Position numbers and translations under genes: made by a program. A stretch of DNA of 56,923 nt, from contig MU400751.1 in NCBI GenBank assembly GCA_022578965.1, positions 1-56,923 of the forward strand, in the 5' to 3' direction. Positions 34,890 to 46,727 of the stretch are shown in pieces; within the stretch, counting starts at the first letter, position 1; each line of letters starts with the position of its first letter. The notes beneath the pieces were generated by a model, which saw nothing but the letters and a program-made list of their open reading frames with translations, searched no databases and was not told the DNA's origin. Origin of the DNA: Xylaria sp. FL1777 (lineage: Eukaryota; Ascomycota; Sordariomycetes; Xylariales; Xylariaceae).

Positions 34890-36502
34890 CTATGGTAATT
34901 TAGACATCTGTCTCAAGAAGAGTAGTCCATAGTTACATACCGCACAAATATAATATGGGATTCCGCCGAGCAGCGTGTGGTCATCAAGAAGCCATTGATA
35001 GAACGGGTATAACACCGCGATCCCAATTAGCGTACCAGCACTCTCTATTGAGGCGATTGCCATAAAAAAGCAGCTGGCAATATTCTCTGGCACTATGTCC
35101 GCAGCAAATGCGAGTAGAGCCAAGTCTGTCGCTACTCCGAGGGTATTGATCACAAGGCCTTAGAATACTTAGTTTTCGTTGGGTAGTAATATCTAGTAGA
35201 CGACGTTTCTAGCTTACCTGACATGAGCACCGATTTTGACTGAGCTATGCCAATCAACACGGCCCCAGTAGCCAGGAGTACTATACTGATCGTTGCTATA
35301 TATAAATTTATAGTACTAGGTGGCCTTGATAGATATTTAGACCAAAGGATTACGACTAGGGGCAAAACTGTAGAGAAAATGACTAGCGACATAACCGTTC
35401 GAATGAGCCACAGGTGACTTGCCTACTTTAAAAGATTAGTGACTCGAAATATGACGGGACTATCTTAACTTGCCGCCAGGGGTGTAATGCCAACTCGATG
35501 CTGAATATAAGTAATGAATAAAGGACGTGTGGCCTTCGCGATAGCCGCAAGTAAGAATACCCAACCCAGTAGCTTCAGCGGCTTCCTAGTCATAGACGGG
35601 TTGTTACGCCATCTTATAGAATATGCTGCTATAAATCCCGATGAACTAGCTGAAGCGGCATCTTCACTCGCCGTGCGAGGTGGTAGTAGTGGCTGTACAG
35701 AGGAATCGCTCGCCCATTCCTGGCCGCTCGTTGGTGCCTCCGGTGTATTATCAATCAACGTGACAAAACCTGCCAGAATGCAGAAAGCAATTGAAAATAT
35801 GTACGGTAGGGCTAGATGTTGCCTCACTAGAAATGGGGTGACCGATGAGGCGACAGTTTGGCAGAGTACCACGACCGCTCCGGTTGTATAAATGAGGGCA
35901 GCACTATGAAGATTAGAATTTTGCTTGATATTATGTTGGTGAAGAACTGAGCATAGAATATACGCACCGCAAACTACCAGAAGTCTTTTCCCAGATGGTT
36001 GTGATCGTCAGGAATGTTGTAGCGTGAGATCCACCTCCTATTATCTTGAAAACCGGAGCAATGGCAGAGGTCCAGGTACGTGCATAGGTTCCCCAATACA
36101 CTATTATAAATGAGTTTGAAGAATTATTTGAGATAGATATGACGTCCATACATGGGATTAGCGTGTAGATGGACGCTACCATAATACTTAAGGTGTTGAC
36201 GTTTATAGCATACCGAGGACTATAATGATAAGTTATACGAACGAGAACAGATTGACCGATTAAATCTACTTCCGTTAGTTAGTGTTGATCTTTTTAAATG
36301 ATAATATCTCACCTGAGACTACAGAAATAATTAGAGCTGTCGTCGTCAGGTTCCAAAAGCCTGGAATCTGGGGAGGCCTAGGCCCGAGAGTAAATGGTAA
36401 AGTGTTGGTGAGTATATTATCCGCCAAGGTGAGAAGGGCGAGGGCAGCTATCGCAAGGACGCTGCCCTTGCTGGCATGTCTGTTCCCTAAACTACTCGAC
36501 AT
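34890..36502 (-). CDS. MFS transporter (five exons, one GC-AG intron)
   Basis: Exons 36502-36313, 36265-35968, 35903-35474, 35422-35218 and 35158-34890 join in frame to 463 residues with about 12 hydrophobic segments. Examples are VLAIAALALLTLADNIL, ALPYIFSIAFCILAGFVTLI, RTVMSLVIFSTVLPLVVILW and NLYIATISIVLLATGAVLIGI. A hydrophilic central loop (about DNTPEAP...ASSSG) separates the two six-helix halves. The third intron only works with donor GC (GCAAGT at 35473) and acceptor TAG. Layout and hydrophobic blocks resemble the MFS gene at 48408-50070, suggesting paralogues. The substrate is unknown. The sequence is more AT-rich than the window's housekeeping genes, and partial decay cannot be excluded, but all joined exons are open. 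Confidence 0.78.
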
Positions 36503-39500
36503 AGCTTTACGAGACCATTACGACTAATTATTTGGAACAAAAGTCGGTAGAGATAAGAAAGAGGAAGGCTTAGAATTTACACCGAGAATGTCTAGATCAA
36601 GAACGCACAAAATGACACTGACATCGAGCTTTTGTGATATATAAAGCCGGCTATGATCTCACCGCCGAGAGATACATTTTGCAAGGGACACGTATGGAAG
36701 CTCGAATGAAACGAGATGCAATGGCTAAATTGTGGCTTATAAGATAGGCAGCTAGGGATCGCGGATAGGTGGAAGATCACACTGTCTCAACTTCGTGGCG
36801 TTTATTATTCCCCCTTGCATGCGTGGATTTAACTGTCCTTTTTTCATATTATTTGTGTCATATTTGTGTTCGTTGGCTAAGTCAAGGGAGAGAGGCTCAT
36901 GAGCCGCATTCCTATCAAGACCGGGCATCATACGTATGATGAGGATGAGAGGCGCAAGGGGGTAGGTAGCCTGCTCATGCTGCTATTAATCCTACTCTAT
37001 TTAATACTACAACCCCCCCACCTCCACTGAGCCCCAATTTCCGACGAAAATCATTATTGGCTGTATACTCGGAGCCAACATTACTCTGCCCGAATTGGAC
37101 TGATAGAGACACCCCATTCAGAGATTCAGACCCTTCCCACTAAGTTTGAACATTAGCACTCTGCAGATTTCCTACCATCCATCTCCAACTTCATGCTGGA
37201 GCACCAGCGTATTAGGCGTTGATACCAACCACTACTGTTGTGAAAGTAGAGTCGCTGTTATAATAGAACTGATAGGCATAGAAATCATCCAGCTATCGAA
37301 CGTATCGGAAATTCGTGAGAGCAAACGGTCACAGTACCAATCAGTCTTATTCATCGTAGCTTACACTTTGGTTAATTTGATGCGGTTCCAGGCACCCAAC
37401 AGTATCACGATCGGAAATGACGCAACTGAGGTCGGAAAATAGCTAAGCATTCGATTCGAGATAGTACAATGAGGAGGACTCCATCCAAGGTAGGTGGACT
37501 GCGGCCAGAAACTCTTCGTGATACTCTTTTGGGTTGGCGTACTTACGATCAATCATCACTACCCGGAAGATGAAACGTCTATTTTGCATTTTCAAACGAT
37601 ACATAAAGTAGCGACAAGATTAGGGAGGGCTTGAATCGCGTACATACATCCGAATAGCGAAACAATACAAGCAGCTCTGATTATCACAGGTGCCTTACTC
37701 AGTCCCGTGTGGCAGAACAGTAACACTACCTCATACCTGCGCCCTTTAGTACTACAATGACACGAAAATCCATTGCGCGTCAGCACACAGATGATAGAGT
37801 GAGCATTGCCCGAATTTTCTCGGCTTTAACAAGGGATAGGCAGCGCTCATTCGTGTACCAGGTTCGACAAAGCTATGGCACCTCGTTAGGAGTAGAGGTT
37901 CGAAATTCTTGGTCGGGAAACAGCACGAATGACAACGGAGCTCTTGTTGCATCAAACCTCCAAAAGCTGCCGACATGGATACCTATCTCAGACTACCTGC
38001 TTCGCAGTGATGACACTTTTCCATATGGTAAAATGTCACACCGCTTCGCTAATATGGGGGTTGGAGTGGGAGCGAAGCCAGACATGATAAGCCAAGACTC
38101 GGCCTGCCACTTCTCTACTTATATTTTGACATTACGAGAACCACGTTGGTCATATACCCAATCGGGTTGGTTGATGATACCCAAGGTGAGTGAATTCAAA
38201 TGGCCGCCCGCCCGTAGGAGTGCCGAGAGATCTGAGCTGACCTTCGACAGTGAAAATGGCGCTGGACAGGGCTGGGAGAAGACTCATTTCGGTTAATGAT
38301 TTTGGGGGCTGATTAGAGGTTGCATTTTGTATCTTCGTTGTTGTAGGACTCAGCTTCGTGCTTGGCCTAGGTTTATATAGAGAAGTCATCAGTAAAGAGT
38401 CGGCTGAGACAATAAAAAGGGGCACCAGCGCGAGAACATCTGTCGAGCCAAGCGAGTATTTAGTGAATTATAAATACAGCTACGTCTTCGGCGATAAGAT
38501 ACTGGTTGTATTCTCGCCAAGACGACCCCCTGCCCGTGGCACGTTTTACAATTGCTATCAAATTTGGTAACGAAAATGTATGGTGGCATCACAATAATGT
38601 AAGCCTATGGTCACATGACTTCTCAGGACAACAGAATGGTGAGAAGAGACTTAACCACCGCAGCATTTCCGCTCGGTTTTTACTAGTGTAGGTGGAAAGA
38701 ACCAAGTAATTTTACGTAAATCGAGTGTACGATTTGAGAAACTTTAGGACGTCTCCTGACAAATCCTAACCTCAACGGCATTGAAATGCAAGTTCCTTTC
38801 GATATGTTGCATTGTTCACGCCATGGCCCCCCAATCCAGCACTTTGGTACAGAATCCAAGGCAAATTCCTATAAGTACATGTAAGCATTATGCGCAGCCA
38901 CTACACGGAGTGTGCCGGAATTTATCCCTGCTGGCCATCATGGTAACTTATGTATGTTGGTCAAAAAGACCTTGCTTCCTAACTATCCGGGCAATTCATA
39001 GCAGGATTAGTTAGAAAACAGTATTGTGCAGCAACGGAAGTGCGAGTACCTACCAACATGCATTATAAGCCGTGATATGCGAAATATGACTGGCGCGGCT
39101 ACTTTCGCCGGTGTCTAGGGACGGAAGCCCTAGGACACACTCCCCTTCGTTACGCTAAGCTATAGGTATAACCCCGATTCATGGTTCAGGGTTATAGATA
39201 TTGCAACTCTGTCAAAAGTACACATACAAATACCTGGTTCATTGGTAATACTAGAGATGTTGTCCCGCGTCTCGCCGTTGATAAAGCATACCATGTATTA
39301 GACGACCAGATTAGGTGAACATTCTCTTTGAATGAGTGCACTTTGTATCCCGCAACATGATATTGCGATCATAGCCGAGTAACTCGAACTTATAAGTATT
39401 ACGAACTTAAGTGCAGTCAATACAATAGTTCCTAGGGATATCGATTCGGAGAGTATGGGGATTGGGGGGCGCCTCTAACTCCCTCAAAATAAAGTTAGGA

Positions 39501-41524
39501 GTCGTTATTTGGGACGGAGCAGATTGGTTCGAGACAATCTTATGTCTGGAACAACAACTGAGTAGCTTCGAACAAACTTCCAATCTCTTACAGTCACAGC
39601 CTGAGTCAAAAGAGAAATGTATGGTTCAAAGATAAAAAGAGACTTCAAAGATAGGGAGCAGGAGAATAGAGCCCTTAGCAAAGTCTTTTCTTTGAGCTAA
39701 CAACAATTTTTCAATTTCAAGTATTCTGTGCTAGCAAGCCATAATAGATAGGGCTCGACATTTAGTTATCGACAGTAAAGAGTTAGAATAGGGGACAGAA
39801 AGAGGAGCAAGAATAGACGTTCGAGAATTTGAGTGCTAGAGTTCAATCGTCAAATGGACAAAATCTTATTTGGGGTTTAGACACGATATCAATGAATACG
39901 TATTTGCCAATTTTACCTAGGTAACGATAGAGTGTTATCTATTGATGTAGATGCTCCTCCTGCTATAAGCTGTCGCGTTTCTGCTTCAGCCGAATGTTCG
40001 TTGGTAGAGTTTAGGCCTCTTAGAGAGTATTTTTGATAGGGTGACAGGGTGACACTCGCCGAGATAGCCTCTATCATGGGCCTCTGGCGTTCTAAGGTAG
40101 CTCCTATACTCTCCTCGGACTATTGAAACCCCTTTCATGGTCATTCATCGGGTCTAGAAAGTCTCGAGACTACCTCATCGTGTTTTAGCAACTTCTGAAA
40201 TAAGAAGTTCTTCAGGTGAAACCAATATGCTAGAAGATTCTTATGCTATCAAAGGCCTTGAACACATGCTCAAAATGGTGATAAATAACTCGAAGTGTTA
40301 CAGTAGCAGTAAATACTTATAACATACCACTGCGAGAGTGCTTGTATCTCGAACGAAATGCAAGTTGAGAGAGCATTTTCATCGCTTGATATTCACAGGT
40401 CAATTGCCCGTAGTGACTGATTCTGGAAGACTACGTATCATTACCACATGGCTCGCGGATAGGGGAAGATATAAAGACTTCTACTTAGCTAGACGCGCCA
40501 TAATGCCCTCAAACTTATTCATGAAGACGAACCAGATGGCTGCGGTCATAATATGATGCTAATTTGAACCCCTTGTGCCTTAACCAACTACCTTCCATTT
40601 CACCAAGATGCACATATCCTTGTCTAAGTATTTTCATGCCGTTAAAAACAATAAATGGCGTTCGTCGTTATCAAGGGGTCCCTAGTCCTGTCATGTCATC
40701 TGGGAATTCTGAAATGCATTTCATTTCTCATCATTACGAACAGCTCCTTTATTTGCTCTGTCTGTCCAATTGAGGTTGGATCTCTCAACAAATGAACGTG
40801 TCATAAAAGTCTTGTTTCACTTTATCATGATCTCCCTGCTGCAGAGTATCTACGGCAATCAAAGGTATGAATGTGTTATAAATGAAGGTGGTTTTAACCG
40901 CATAAAAAATAATTTCATTATTATTTTTGATTTAGAGATGACATACTCATTGGGGTCGTCATATTTCGAGTTATGTAATAGGCGCTGTAGGTTTTATATA
41001 TGGTCATGTGACTATAGGAAAAGTCACTACTTCTGTGGTAGACTGCAACCACTATACCGCACTTCTCTAGCTAGCTTCATACTACCGTTTAGTTTAAATA
41101 GATCTCTACTATACAATATGGATTGTATATACAGCGTTTTCGTGCTATATGATCTCTTAATTCTATGTACGGAGACTTCTGCACTTAAATTGATTCAATT
41201 TTATTGACGTAACCGCGCATTAACATGTCTAAAAGTATCGGCTTACAGCTATCAAGCAACAAGGTGTTTCAACCGTAAGCATACAACAATTTTAGAAAAC
41301 TTAGTTCCTTGCTGTTGATATAGTAGATATATAGAGGCTGGTCGATTGCGCAGGAGTCTCGAGTCCGTGAGAGAGACAAGCTCGCCATTGTTCAACCCCC
41401 CTTTTTTTTCAGTTTTCGTATATGTCACCGGACTGGTAAGGAAAGTACTGCTTTCCCCAATAATAAAGGAATGAGAAAGATTTCACGAGTATGAATAAAC
41501 TGACTGTGACGTAGCAGGCTCTTA
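36503..41524. other. 5-kb gene-free interval
   Basis: No coding frame here shows a domain or a convincing spliced model. Open stretches such as 37757-38296 (+) and 40770-41207 (+) have no recognisable motif; the second is rich in Phe/Ile/Tyr/Ser, as expected of AT-rich non-coding sequence. Notable points are a perfect 16-base palindrome at 36926-36941 and an ACCTAGGT motif near 39918. It may be decayed sequence or contain lineage-specific non-coding transcripts. Confidence 0.45.
36926..36941. repeat. Perfect 16-bp palindrome
   Basis: CATCATACGTATGATG equals its own reverse complement. It could be a dimeric regulator site. It lies about 420 bases upstream of the 34890-36502 transporter start. 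Confidence 0.6.
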
Positions 41525-44001
41525 TCATTCCCCAAAGAGCATCCGTGTATACATATAATTCAAACTCTGGGGGTTACCACGAACAAACTCCTTCGGTCGG
41601 TGTAGTTCCGGCTTATAATCTAAGCTGGCGTAAGCATCCTATACAACCCGCTGTTCGGCTCTAGATGTGTAATGAACTTACTTGACACCGGGGCATTGAA
41701 ATCGCTTTGTATGCTTTGGATAAACCCTCTCGCTAACGCGCTGTTGCTCAGTAGTTGCTGGTTCAACGGTTTATTCCAGTTCTGTTTCAAGGGGGTACTC
41801 CCTTGATTGACGATCTTGAAGTGGGTGGCAATGATGTCTGCAATGTGCTTGTTCTGGTCGCAATACTCCGATGGGCTTCTTTTTAGAGGCCACTACATCA
41901 ACCGAGGTTAGCTATAGCCATTACAGGCACGACCTGCAAGTGCTTTGAAACCCTAGCAAGTTGTATGGCTCGATCGCTTTCTTGCTCTAAACACTCCCCA
42001 AAATTTTGTTTAAAAAAATCGAAAAAAATCGTAACCATGGAAATTACTTACAGCGGCTGCACCTCGACTAATCGTCTCGTAATCCCATGCTCTCATATTC
42101 CACGTGTCCCTTTCCAGACTGTGAAGAAGAATAAACGAAGATAGAAAAATCGAGCACCAATGGTCCCGATGCCGTTTGAAAATGGAGACTTGAAGTTTCT
42201 CTAAAGTCTCCCTCTCAATCTCGTCCATGCGTGTTTCGAAAGCCTGGTCAAGTTCTTGGTTGACTAGGCGCGGTAATAGCGTGATACCATTCCAATATCC
42301 AGGGAGCTGCAATGGATACATTCCGATCAGATGGCCACCGCTCTCTATTCTCCAGGGGTAGGTGAAGAAGATAGCCTGAATGGCCCAGAAGCGGAGTGCC
42401 AGTCGGACGATTTCTAGCTATGCGTAAGTTAGCTCACGTGTGAAGCGATTGCCATCGAAAGTACGCACGCCTTCTATCCTAGCGCTGGCATGTTCATAGT
42501 TAATCTGGTTAACAGCGAAGAGGAGAATGTGCTGAAGTAAGCTAGGATTCCGAGATTCTCTGAGTATCATATCACAGGCCAGCTTCTCACAATAATTGTC
42601 GATTTTCTCTGCAGTGAGTGTGCCGCGTTGAAGAGCGAAAGACGTACTTCTAGCAGTAGGATATATCATCCCCGCTTCGAGGCCGCGAAATATCGTGTGT
42701 GTGAGTGCGTTCTCATTTCGTGCGACGTAATGCCGAAGCTCAAGCTCCAGCTGCGCGTTAAAGCCGTTCGATATCTTGATGATAATCGGTCCTGATTTAG
42801 GATCTGGCCAAGTATATTGAACAATATTTTTAAGCAGTGTCCCTATTCGTGTCTTATAAAGGTCTTAACAATAAGGTTAGCTCAAGTACTTCTCCCTTAC
42901 GGGACAGCATAGAGCTTACCGTGCAATAAAAGACGAGATTCTTTGAAATCAGCCTTTATGCAGAGGTGCCGATATATAGGTGACTTTGAACATGCGTCAC
43001 AGCAGTTGTCATCACCAATGCACCGTAGGAAAGTTAGCCCAATTTAGTGAAGCTTTCTTGGGATCGTACTTTTTTCTTAGCAATTGCACAGTGAGAACAA
43101 CTGAATCCTCGTTCACTTGGTCGCCCACGTCGTACGTTTGGGACGTCATCATTACTACCAGCAAGTGGAGGACGTCGCCTGGTCCCCCGGCTGCGCTTTT
43201 TACCAACGCGACTAGTCTTTCGGGACACTGGTGCTTGGGGAGGGCCGCCTGTTGCTATTCGAAGTGATATGTCGAGGCTGTTACTTAGAAGACCCTGGCT
43301 CGGTGTTAACTGCTCTGCTTTTTGTAACTCCAGGCCGACCTCTCGTCCAGCTGCTCTAACCGTGCCGTGAGACTGCATCGAAATCCCCTGGTTGGGGCAT
43401 GCCTTCATGTTATTTCGAGGTGACTCCAATGCCTAGGTTAGATGGTGGTCAGCAGAGATCGGCGGGACCAGGGTTATTGTGAGATGGAAACCTTTGACAA
43501 GGGAGCATGAAAATCTGGCCGGAGCGATTCCTTCTGTACAATTCGGTCAATATTATCCCTCGCTATAGCTTGGACAGATGCCCAAGCCTCCTGTTTAGTG
43601 AGGGGTTCCGTGGTTTCAGTCAGTGAGGACACGATGCCCTCGATTGTACGGGCAAGTTCCACTCTGGAAGCACTGATAGCGCCGTTCGAACTGTCGTTAC
43701 CGCCGGGTTCTCCAATAGCGTCAGGCGAGCCATCATTATCTGACCCCGTGGGGGTTGACCCTCCAAGGCTACTTCGGCTTGGAGGGGTAGGCTCGACGGA
43801 AGACTGGCCGCTCTCACATTCGTTCCATTGGCGTTCCCAACTCGAATCCAACCGAACCATCGCTGTATCAATGGAATCACGTAACTCGCTCATGCTGCAT
43901 TCTGAGCTCCGCTTGAGAAGGATGCTGAAGTCCCGAAAACATCCAGTGGCGACGGCGTCGCACAACAATTTATCATTGCCGGCTGGGGGATGAGTGTGCA
44001 C
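41525..44001 (-). CDS. Zn2Cys6 fungal transcription factor, zinc-cluster intron with aberrant acceptor
   Basis: Seven exons stay in frame: 44001-43492, 43432-43070, 43022-42920, 42863-42469, 42417-42052, 41892-41682 and 41619-41525 (680 codons from 44001). The true first exon and ATG lie upstream, possibly near 44162. The zinc cluster is split by the 43069-43023 intron: SERGFSCSHCAIAKKK joins CIGDDNCCDACSKSPIYRHLC, giving Cys-x2-Cys-x6-Cys-x6-Cys-x2-Cys-x9-Cys, a perfect Zn2Cys6 pattern. That intron ends in GG, not AG. The C-terminal half matches the fungal-TF region: LYKTRIGTLLKNIVQYTWPD, ISNGFNAQLELELRHY, LEIVRLALRFWAIQAIFF, FILLHSLERDTWNMRAWD and KIVNQGSTPLKQNW. Such proteins bind CGG-type sites; target genes are unknown. 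Either a recent pseudogene or non-canonically spliced. Confidence 0.75.
43023..43069 (-). other. Intron with GT donor and GG in place of the AG acceptor
   Basis: On the minus strand the intron opens GTACGA and has a consensus branch site GCTAAC about 11 bases before CCTACGG. An A instead of G at 43024 (minus strand) would give a standard CTACAG acceptor. Removal yields the exact zinc-cluster spacing; retention (47 bases) shifts the frame and gives a stop soon after the second cysteine. Confidence 0.7.
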
Positions 44002-44710
44002 GGTTCTGCGCCTGAGCCAGTTGGGGAAGGTCTGCGGTGTTTGGGGCGTCTGGTTCGTTCGATCTGTGGCTGTCCTCCCACGTCAGATAGGCCATCCAGC
44101 CTACCGCTCCCCTGCTTGTTATTAATGCAGCCTGGATACGCCCAAAGGGCTCTTCTTGGCATGTGTGTGCGCCGATTGGGAGTCAAGGGCGAGATGTGCA
44201 AACACCATCAAACCGCCCATCATCTGGGGCGTTCATAATGCATAAGTACAGCGGGACGCGAATCAAATGAAGGTTCAGATTTGACCGGTGAGAGGCCGCC
44301 CCCGGTAGATCTTCCCCCAGTGGCCCGACAGCCCCAAGTCGCAATCCTCGGTCGCAATTTTCTATGCAGACCTCATCGAGGCCAATAATGACTACAGTTT
44401 GATGGCCGCTTTCACACCACCTCTGGCCTTTGTGAAGACTTCAAACACCGCGATTGGAGCCTCTGCGGAGCGGCGGTTCATCAAATTCCTCTGCGCCACG
44501 TGTATAGTTTTTGCGGAGAGCCGAGAAAAATTGAGGCTCTGCTCTCAGAATGAAGGGAAATCCTGGGGATGAGAAAGCTAACCGCCTGGGTGCTTCCGGT
44601 ATAAGTGGCCCTGGCGAACCTCACGGTCGGGTCTGCAAAATGTTCATGAGAACAGTCAAGCCACTAGACATCCTCACCCGTATCCAACCATACCAGCAAG
44701 ACTAGGCAGC
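44002..44710. other. Divergent intergenic region, probably with the first exon of the transcription factor
   Basis: A minus-strand ATG at 44162 opens a frame (MPRRALWAYPGC...) with a possible donor GTAGGC near 44105. CAG acceptors before 43992 could join it to the transcription factor, but I cannot fix the join. The remainder is the promoter region for the plus-strand gene at 44711. Confidence 0.4.
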
Positions 44711-45398
44711 ATGGAAGACATCAGTACTTTCAACAATCTTGGCACGCTTAGTGAAGCTAACCGAGTCCTTCAAACTCGCCTAGCAGTTCTGGGTGAGAGG
44801 AAAGATCTCCATGAGCTCAGGTAGGTCACCTACTGTTCAATGAGAACGGTATTAATTATTGGGCAGAGACATCTTTGAACGTTATGATATTGCTTCGGAA
44901 GTTGGACTCAGCCTTCTACATAAGCACTTCACAATCGAAGAAGGGGAGATGGTAGTCGAGTTCGGGCATGTTTCTACTCCTTGGCCTGTGCCTCCCAGCG
45001 GCAAAGTAGCTGGCGGTTATGTTGTCCCGAGGTCGTGGCGGTTCATGAGCGGGAAGCTTGTGCCATATGAATTTGGGTTCAATCATCCAGCTCAGTCCGA
45101 GTATAAACAATACGACTTACCAACAGGTTTCGTGCAAGAAGTTGCTACTTTCTTAGCCGACACCGACCTCGATGATGTTCTCGGTATTTGCGCTATTGGA
45201 AATGCCGAGCTCGAGGGGCGCATTGAGTTGAATAGAGGCCGAGTGAACTTCACCGTCCCGCCGAGCAAGCCTGAGGACATGGACGTGAGACAGGTACCAG
45301 AACATGCGCCATCGGTGTGGGCATTTGACTGTAAGACGGGACTGAGAGATACCACAATGACTCTAGCTCGAGTTTGCTGGGTCTGTCCCAAGCACTAG
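44711..45398 (+). CDS. Uncharacterised protein, two exons
   Basis: Exon 44711-44820 joins exon 44867-45398 over a 46-base intron (GTAGGT...GGGCAG), giving 213 residues. It begins MEDISTFNNLGTLSEANRVLQTRL, a helical start, and continues RDIFERYDIASEVGLSLLHKHF, then a beta-rich body (EMVVEFGHVSTPWPVP, AGGYVVPRSWRF, VLGICAIGNAELEGRIELNRGRVNFTVP). There is no signal peptide, membrane segment or metal motif. I recall similar short fungal proteins of unknown function but cannot name a family. It is divergently placed from the transcription factor with about 700 bases between, so shared regulation is possible but unproven. Confidence 0.72.
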
Positions 45399-46727
45399 CC
45401 CAGCAGTGCCGAAGGATTTGGCTATTGTGGATCTGTACACGCAACCATCGGATATGACGGGAAGATAGGAGAAACTGCCAATCTCTACACAGTATGTAGT
45501 ATAGCCTGTGTAGGTGCAAGACACTCTGTTGCATTGAATTCGCCGTAGTTGTGAGAGAACCATCCTCTCTTTCAATTTGTCTTAACAACTTCTCCTTTCA
45601 ATTCTTCCACGATGTGTAACATATCTGACCATCGTAGATCTAAGACACAATACACCTATGCGATACCGGTCTCCCAAGGATATGGCTCTACGCGATAGAC
45701 TTGTTAAGTTGATCTCCCGAGCCGTTGACTTGGCGACCGGCAGACGTCACTCCCGCCCGCATGCACATAAAGCGTCTTGGCAGAATGACGCTATGTTCGC
45801 GCATAGCAACGCTCGACCAATAAGTCGCCAAAAGAACCAAGAAACTTCTATGAATAGTCCTACGTGGAGTTAAACAGAGAGGTGCGGGAATTTTTTCTAC
45901 AAATAAGAAATGCGGCTCCCGCTAAATCCGAACCAGGTTCCGGGTACTTGTTTGTTTGTCAGATTTTTGTGGCAGGTAATATTGCACACCGCTGGATGTA
46001 CACAGGGTAGGTAGATCAGGCATAGCCAGGAGACGTACCGGTAGTATAGCTCTCCCTTCTGTTTCCCACAAAATAAATGAGCTCCGTTACGAATTCACCT
46101 GGGAAACATGATCGGCTTACTCACCAGTGGGATGCTGCTGACACCACACCCCGTTCTAGAATCACACCATCTTGTGTGCATGAACCTCTTTTAATAATCG
46201 GTCGTCCGAGCCAGGTTCTCCGAAGTCGTTACTATACAATGGGGGCTGATGCCTTACGCGTATGTTGGGGTTCTATCCGGTAATTCCCTACCCCGATCTG
46301 CTGTATCGCCGATAGCCAATCTCTCCGCCCGTATATGCGTAGACAGAGGAGGGTGTGCGATGACCCCGGATCTTGGCCTGCGTGCTGGTCCTGTCACGAC
46401 AGGGAATCACGGTGCATACCGCGTACATGTATCTACACTAACCTGAAGATACACTTATTTGCCTTGTGGCAAAACTTTTACAGCTCACTGGTCGCAAATC
46501 CCTAGCTGCATGCAGTGCTGTATGTAACCTCGCTAGAGCTTTACCTACCAGGGTATCACCCAGGCGTCATAATGGCTATTGCTTGTGTTGATCATCTACT
46601 GCTTCTGTCAGAAATCGCCATGGGCAAGGGGGAAAGGGGTGCAAAGGGGCGAATGAATACTTAAAGCTCAACAAACACTATCAAGTCCTCTTCTTCTTCC
46701 ATCACAATCTTCCATCGGTCCCTTACA
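45399..46727. other. Intergenic region, nothing recognised
   Basis: About 1.3 kb without a supportable gene. A short frame at 45658-45873 shows no motif. The last 50 bases are a C/T-rich leader (around 46683-46712) upstream of the ATG at 46728. Confidence 0.5.

Noticed and set aside
37757..38296. 179-codon plus-strand frame containing LPTWIP, reminiscent of HET proteins (LPSWVPD)
   Set aside because: The match is a single short motif, with no HET signature before or after and no sensible exon joins.
40770..41207. 145-codon plus-strand frame
   Set aside because: Residue composition (Phe, Ile, Tyr, Ser) is that expected from translating AT-rich DNA; there is no domain.
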